Part shown: positions 5,236-8,795 of the stretch, in pieces
Position numbering within the stretch: the first letter of the stretch is position 1
Layout: the number at the start of each line of letters is the position of its first letter
Origin: Bacilli bacterium
GTDB taxonomy: Bacteria > Bacillota_I > Bacilli_A > ML615J-28 > CAG-698
Assembly: GCA_028691715.1 (NCBI GenBank)
Contig: JAQUYR010000037.1
Location: 1-8,795, forward strand
Direction: 5' to 3'
Length of the DNA: 8,795 nt
Notes under the pieces: generated by a model
Database searches by the model: none
What the model saw: the letters and a program-made list of their open reading frames with translations, nothing else
Told to the model about the DNA's origin: nothing
Program-made: the position numbers and the translations under genes

Positions 5236-5579
5236 TATAACATAAATTCAATAAATAGAAGCCAGCAACAGTTAGACACAAAGCCAACAGAAGCAATAAC
5301 AATCGTAAGAATTGAAAGCTTGTGTTTTTCTTTAACATTTTGAAAAATTGCTACACCTAGTCCAATTGCTCCGAAAAATAAACCGACCAATATAATCGTT
5401 TTCGATAGCGGAAAAATTGAAAGAATTGTTGAAAGGATACTGATCACTAGAACTGCTACCCCTAATCTATTGCACGAAGGCAATTCTAACTCTTCTACTT
5501 CCTTTTTAGTCTCTTGTCCACAATAAGGACAAAAATTTGAATTGTCGTCAATCTCTTTTTTACATCTTTCACAAATCAT
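5235..5579 (-). CDS. Small zinc-ribbon membrane protein, function unknown
   Basis: The 114-residue protein has an N-terminal zinc ribbon with two CxxC knuckles (Cys3, Cys6 and Cys17, Cys20; the second reads FCPYCGQE) and a short acidic linker (about 25-35). Three predicted membrane helices follow (about 38-57, 61-80, 87-110). The ribbon should face the cytoplasm or the membrane surface. Proteins of this build (zinc-ribbon plus DUF4190-like helices) are frequent in Bacillota and have no settled role. It starts 3 bases after the stop of the upstream M20 peptidase gene, with AGAGG at the end of that gene as RBS, so the two are almost surely co-transcribed and translationally coupled. A regulatory or assembly role for the peptidase is possible but only inferred from position. 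Confidence 0.8.
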   Translation of the reverse strand: MICERCKKEIDDNSNFCPYCGQETKKEVEELELPSCNRLGVAVLVISILSTILSIFPLSKTIILVGLFFGAIGLGVAIFQNVKEKHKLSILTIVIASVGFVSNCCWLLFIEFML

Positions 5580-5582
5580 TAT

Positions 5583-6977
5583 TTACCTCTTTATATATTC
5601 TCTTGTTAGTTTTTCGAAAAAAATTACTCCCTTGCCTAAAGAATTAAGCGAGACATATTCATTGATTGTTTTCCGATTAATTTTTGCATTATGTGAATAA
5701 TATAATGGAGAAAACCTAATTACATTATCACTAATTTTATCATAGTCCCTATTTTCCGATATAGAAGTGATGATACAAGGTGCAATATAAACATCCTTAT
5801 ATGTTTCTTCAACAATTCTAGACACCGTTTTATAAGCATTATCCTTGATACCTGTTATTCTTGTTCCTTCTTTGCTTGATAGCATATCGTAATCTATACT
5901 ATATTTTATCATCAATTTATCAAGAGCACATAATACATCCGCCACAGTATCGTGGTTGGCAAGCTCAAAAGTCATATCAATATAATAATCCTTCTCATTT
6001 TCAGAAATTTCTTTTTGTTTTATTTGTGTCTTAAGGACTCTCGACAATTCAACCTGATCATTATCAATAAATCGTTTGATTAAAGACCTAAAGACAAGGG
6101 AATTACTATAAATAAATCTGTTAGCAAAAGTCATATCTTTTGCTATTGCTCTTATAGTAGTTCTTGTTTGCTTATCTATTTTAGATTTGAATAATTGAGT
6201 ATTATTTATTTCGCTGGCAAAGTTTTGTAATCTCGCCATTCCCTTACCTGCTTTACTGGTTTTGAATCTAAACGTTACTTCTCCAGTAACACCTATTCCA
6301 ATAAAAGCGTAATGACTTCTAAGGCCAGAAGAAATAGGGTCCATAATTCCACTTCCTTCTTCTATTATTAAATCATAGAAGCGGCCTTCTTTTAAAAATT
6401 TATTAATTATCTTATCTTCCCCTTGTTTGCTATCTTCATCATCTCGTGTCATCACAATTGTTAAATTATTTTTTAATTCACCATCTTCACGAAGGATATT
6501 TTCAACTGCTTCAAAAATGACAAAGAGCAGTGATTTAGCATCATATGTTCCACTTCCATATAAATGCTTATATGTTATATATGGATCCTCAAGGTTCTTT
6601 TTACTATCAATATGGGTGGCATATAAAATATTAGGAGCTGCCTCAATTTTTTTATCATATGTAAAGACAGCATTACCATCAATTCTTTCTTTTCTGAAAT
6701 TTTTATGAATCAAAGGATAATATTCCTTTAGTTTTTCTCTGAATTCATGATACGACTCTTCCGTATCATTACTTTCGGTGATTATCTTTACCAGCTCTAA
6801 TAATTTTTGGCCATAAGAAAAGCGAATTTCTTTGTTTATATCATTCTTAGGTAATATTCTTATTGTTTTATTCCTTAAAACAATCGCTTTAAATAAACAA
6901 AAACAAAGAATAATCACAATCAAGCAAAGAATTCCTGATGTTATTATACCAACACTCCTGAAAAAACTTAAAAACAT
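5583..6977 (-). CDS. Membrane-anchored M20-family metallopeptidase homologue (CPS1/PM20D1-like)
   Basis: The 464-residue protein has an N-terminal membrane helix (about residues 9-34), then an M20 peptidase fold. Visible M20 landmarks are ATHIDS (His122, Asp124), GSGTYDAKS (Asp146, bridging metal ligand), RDDEDSKQG (Glu181 as general base, Asp182 in the metal-ligand place), IIEEGSG (Glu206/Glu207) and a C-terminal SHN (His429). The block SENRDYDKISDNVIRFSP (407-424) aligns with the TDSRHY...YRFSP region of carboxypeptidase S and PM20D1. Several residues differ from the norm: HxDxxP lacks its proline, the EE pair is ED, and TDSR is SENR. A dimerisation-type lid domain lies about 225-345. Family knowledge: these are di-zinc aminoacyl or carboxypeptidases. 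Activity here is likely but the substitutions make it uncertain. ATG 6977 has AGAGG 7 bases upstream and a perfect-consensus promoter, and the gene leads a two-gene operon. Confidence 0.85.
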   Translation of the reverse strand: MFLSFFRSVGIITSGILCLIVIILCFCLFKAIVLRNKTIRILPKNDINKEIRFSYGQKLLELVKIITESNDTEESYHEFREKLKEYYPLIHKNFRKERIDGNAVFTYDKKIEAAPNILYATHIDSKKNLEDPYITYKHLYGSGTYDAKSLLFVIFEAVENILREDGELKNNLTIVMTRDDEDSKQGEDKIINKFLKEGRFYDLIIEEGSGIMDPISSGLRSHYAFIGIGVTGEVTFRFKTSKAGKGMARLQNFASEINNTQLFKSKIDKQTRTTIRAIAKDMTFANRFIYSNSLVFRSLIKRFIDNDQVELSRVLKTQIKQKEISENEKDYYIDMTFELANHDTVADVLCALDKLMIKYSIDYDMLSSKEGTRITGIKDNAYKTVSRIVEETYKDVYIAPCIITSISENRDYDKISDNVIRFSPLYYSHNAKINRKTINEYVSLNSLGKGVIFFEKLTREYIKR

Positions 6978-7001
6978 AAAATCGCCTCTTTTATATTATC
7001 A

Positions 7002-7030
7002 ATTATACTAGTATTCCTCTTTAATGTCAA
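7002..7030 (-). promoter_or_regulatory. Perfect-consensus sigma-A promoter of the M20/zinc-ribbon operon
   Basis: On the minus strand TTGACA (7030-7025), a 17-base spacer and TATAAT (7007-7002) match both hexamers exactly. The start near 6995 leaves a leader of about 18 bases with the AGAGG site. A perfect match predicts strong, perhaps constitutive, expression unless a repressor acts here. Confidence 0.88.
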
Positions 7031-7049
7031 CGATGTTTCCTTATCACTA

Positions 7050-7086
7050 GATAAAGAAAGGAGTAATTAAATACTATATTACTCCT
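7050..7086 (-). terminator. Rho-independent terminator of the ABC permease gene
   Basis: On the minus strand AGGAGTAAT and ATTACTCCT form a perfect 9-bp stem around a 10-base loop (7086-7059), followed by TTCTTTATC. The tail is a modest U-run, but the stem lies 7 bases after the stop codon, as expected. Confidence 0.78.
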
Positions 7087-7092
7087 CGATTT

Positions 7093-8795
7093 TTAAATAT
7101 CATATTTTGAAAGTATTTCCGCTGGTGATTGCTTTAGCAATCTTCTGACAGGGAGTAGTCCCACAACTAAATTTATTAGCCAAATAAAGAGAAAAGAAAT
7201 AATAATCGAATACCAGGTAAAGTTAATAAACGATGAAAAAACAATGGTTAACGATAATCTCCATAAGATTATTGAAGTTATTACGAACCCTAACATCGAA
7301 CTAAAGAGAGTTAGGATTACTATTTCTGCAGTGAAGGTTTTATAAACATCACCTTTTTTAATTCCTAAAGCTCGATAAACACCTATTTCATATATTCGAG
7401 AAATCAGACGAGACCTCATCAGAAAATATAGAAAGATTAATGAAGCAGCAAAAATAATCATCGAGAAAACCAATAATGTCGTCGTAGTTTTTTGTTTTGA
7501 GGAAAGATACGAATTATAGTTTTCCTGGTACCAATCATAATAATCTATTTTCGCTGTTGACAAATACTCTTTTGCTACTTCTTTATCTTCAGCAAGAAAA
7601 CTAACATCACCAGAAAGACAATAAGCATCTAATAACATCACTTCTAAATCATTTATCGCAATAATAACTCCATCATCTGAAGAAAATGTCCCCACAATAT
7701 TATAGATGACCTGACTTGAATCAGAAAATTTAATCCTGTTCTTTTCTCCTTCAAGATAATTTTTCACCTTCATATAATATTCTTCGTTTAGCAAAATATC
7801 ATTTTCTCCAAGGACTAATGACTCCATCGCTTTTTTCTCACCATCTAGAGTAGAATATTCTGTCGCCTCGAGGTTTTCAATGAAATTAACAATAAATTTG
7901 TTTTTCATTGTGTCCTGTTCATTATAATCAATTTTACCATAATCAATTATTGGAGAGTCGCCATATAAATTTATGTTGTACTTAGTTGTCACATCAATAT
8001 TTTGTACATATATAAGATCCATCAATTTTTCATCCATGTAAATGTTTGGATTATTGGTATCGCATATACCAACAATCTTTCCAACATTATAATTTAAGCG
8101 CGAATTATAACAGAATAATCCTAAAAATTTCTGATAGTCGTCTTCGCTTTCCACAGTCCCTCCTGCTTGAAGCAAAAAATTATATCCTAAAACATCTTTT
8201 TGTGACAATTCATCAATAATCCACCGATCAACAACAACTCCTTCTTCGCCATCTAAGCGACAAATATAATCACCATCTTTTAAGTCATTATTTGGTAAAA
8301 CATTATAGTTATCAAATGATATAGTGTTGTTTTTAGACTGTTCATATAGCGAAAAAGTAAAATAGTTAATCGGTTGAGTATATCTTTCTCCAAACATTCT
8401 ATCCAAATTTAAATCTGTTTTTATTTTTTCTATTTGTTCAATATCAAAAGGAATATCTGAAGTAATCTGAATCATTCTTCTATCAGTATATAGGAAGTCG
8501 CTTTCAACAATTTGTGTTGCTTTTGATAAAGAGGAAAAAGATAGAACAATTAATGCTGCTGATAAAAACATGGTGAACAGCAATAGTTTTTGTTTTGTCT
8601 GAAGATTGTTGACATAATTAAATGCCATTCTTAAAGTATCCTTGAACTTCACAACATTTTTCTTTTTCTTGTTTATTTCTGCTATTTTTGGAAGACTATA
8701 GTCAAAGTTTTCCAATGTTTCCTTAGTTAATACTGGCTTTGTTGTGTCATAAATCTTTATCTCATCGTTTTCTTCAATAAATTTTATTGGAATTC
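7093..8795 (-). CDS. FtsX/MacB-type ABC transporter permease, N-terminus beyond the window
   Basis: The frame is open from the right window edge to TAA at 7093, with 566 full codons visible. The only initiator-like codon near the first homology is a TTG at 8715 without a good RBS, and the frame continues upstream of it without a stop, so the gene is treated as partial. Counting from the first full codon (8793): a Lys-rich cytoplasmic part (about 27-66), a first membrane helix (69-89), a large extracytoplasmic domain (about 90-436), then three helices (438-459, 489-512, 528-548). Between helices 2 and 3 is YEIGVYRALGIKKGDV (468-483), the coupling-helix region of the FtsX/MacB family that contacts the ATPase; the end LPVRRLLKQSPAEILSKYDI is also typical. 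Such permeases drive mechanotransmission or export of peptides, lipoproteins or antibiotics. The preceding cytoplasmic stretch suggests an ATPase domain fused upstream, which cannot be checked here. Confidence 0.88.
   Translation of the reverse strand, partial: IPIKFIEENDEIKIYDTTKPVLTKETLENFDYSLPKIAEINKKKKNVVKFKDTLRMAFNYVNNLQTKQKLLLFTMFLSAALIVLSFSSLSKATQIVESDFLYTDRRMIQITSDIPFDIEQIEKIKTDLNLDRMFGERYTQPINYFTFSLYEQSKNNTISFDNYNVLPNNDLKDGDYICRLDGEEGVVVDRWIIDELSQKDVLGYNFLLQAGGTVESEDDYQKFLGLFCYNSRLNYNVGKIVGICDTNNPNIYMDEKLMDLIYVQNIDVTTKYNINLYGDSPIIDYGKIDYNEQDTMKNKFIVNFIENLEATEYSTLDGEKKAMESLVLGENDILLNEEYYMKVKNYLEGEKNRIKFSDSSQVIYNIVGTFSSDDGVIIAINDLEVMLLDAYCLSGDVSFLAEDKEVAKEYLSTAKIDYYDWYQENYNSYLSSKQKTTTTLLVFSMIIFAASLIFLYFLMRSRLISRIYEIGVYRALGIKKGDVYKTFTAEIVILTLFSSMLGFVITSIILWRLSLTIVFSSFINFTWYSIIISFLFIWLINLVVGLLPVRRLLKQSPAEILSKYDI

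Noticed and set aside
6427..6708. A 93-codon plus-strand frame inside the M20 peptidase gene
   Set aside because: It is fully antisense to a gene with clear family motifs and has no promoter or RBS.

Overview
The window is AT-rich and compact. It looks like chromosomal DNA of a low-GC Gram-positive bacterium (Bacillota, class Bacilli). The grounds are an RNA polymerase delta subunit (RpoE with an acidic tail), strong AAGGAG-type ribosome binding sites, near-consensus sigma-A promoters, an NrnA-type DHH phosphoesterase and a Gx-transporter/HepI-like membrane protein. TGA is used as a stop codon (both NrnA-like genes end in TGA), so this is not the mycoplasma/spiroplasma code. An Erysipelotrichia-, Acholeplasma- or RF39-like lineage would fit, but that is inference. 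I see no rRNA, tRNA, CRISPR array, insertion sequence or phage gene. No gene-free stretch exceeds about 165 bases.

Layout, left to right: (1) 1-682, minus strand, the N-terminal part of a lipoprotein with Big2-type Ig-like repeats, cut by the window edge, with its own promoter and a perfect 21-bp palindrome in its leader. (2) 846-1364, minus, rpoE (delta) with a near-consensus promoter and an intrinsic terminator. (3) 1457-4091, minus, a three-gene operon transcribed in the order NrnA-like A, NrnA-like B, surE, joined by two 4-base ATGA overlaps. (4) 4206-4724, minus, a Gx transporter/HepI-like membrane protein with its own terminator. (5) 4810-5214, plus, a HIT-family nucleotide hydrolase; it is the only plus-strand gene and is divergent from the HepI-like gene. 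(6) 5235-6977, minus, a two-gene operon: a membrane-anchored M20-type peptidase homologue, then a small zinc-ribbon membrane protein. It starts at a perfect-consensus promoter and shares a bidirectional terminator with the HIT gene. (7) 7093-8795, minus, the C-terminal part of an FtsX/MacB-type ABC transporter permease whose N-terminus lies outside the window.

Functional links: the middle of the window is rich in nucleotide- and RNA-end metabolism. The NrnA-like pair would degrade 2-5-nt RNA and pAp, SurE removes terminal phosphates from nucleoside monophosphates, the HIT protein hydrolyses nucleotide conjugates, and RpoE tunes RNA polymerase recycling. The outer parts encode cell-envelope functions (lipoprotein, peptidase with zinc-ribbon partner, ABC permease). 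The most distinctive feature is the tandem pair of intact NrnA-like enzymes translationally coupled to SurE. I found no convincing wholly new system; most of the window is ordinary core-genome content.
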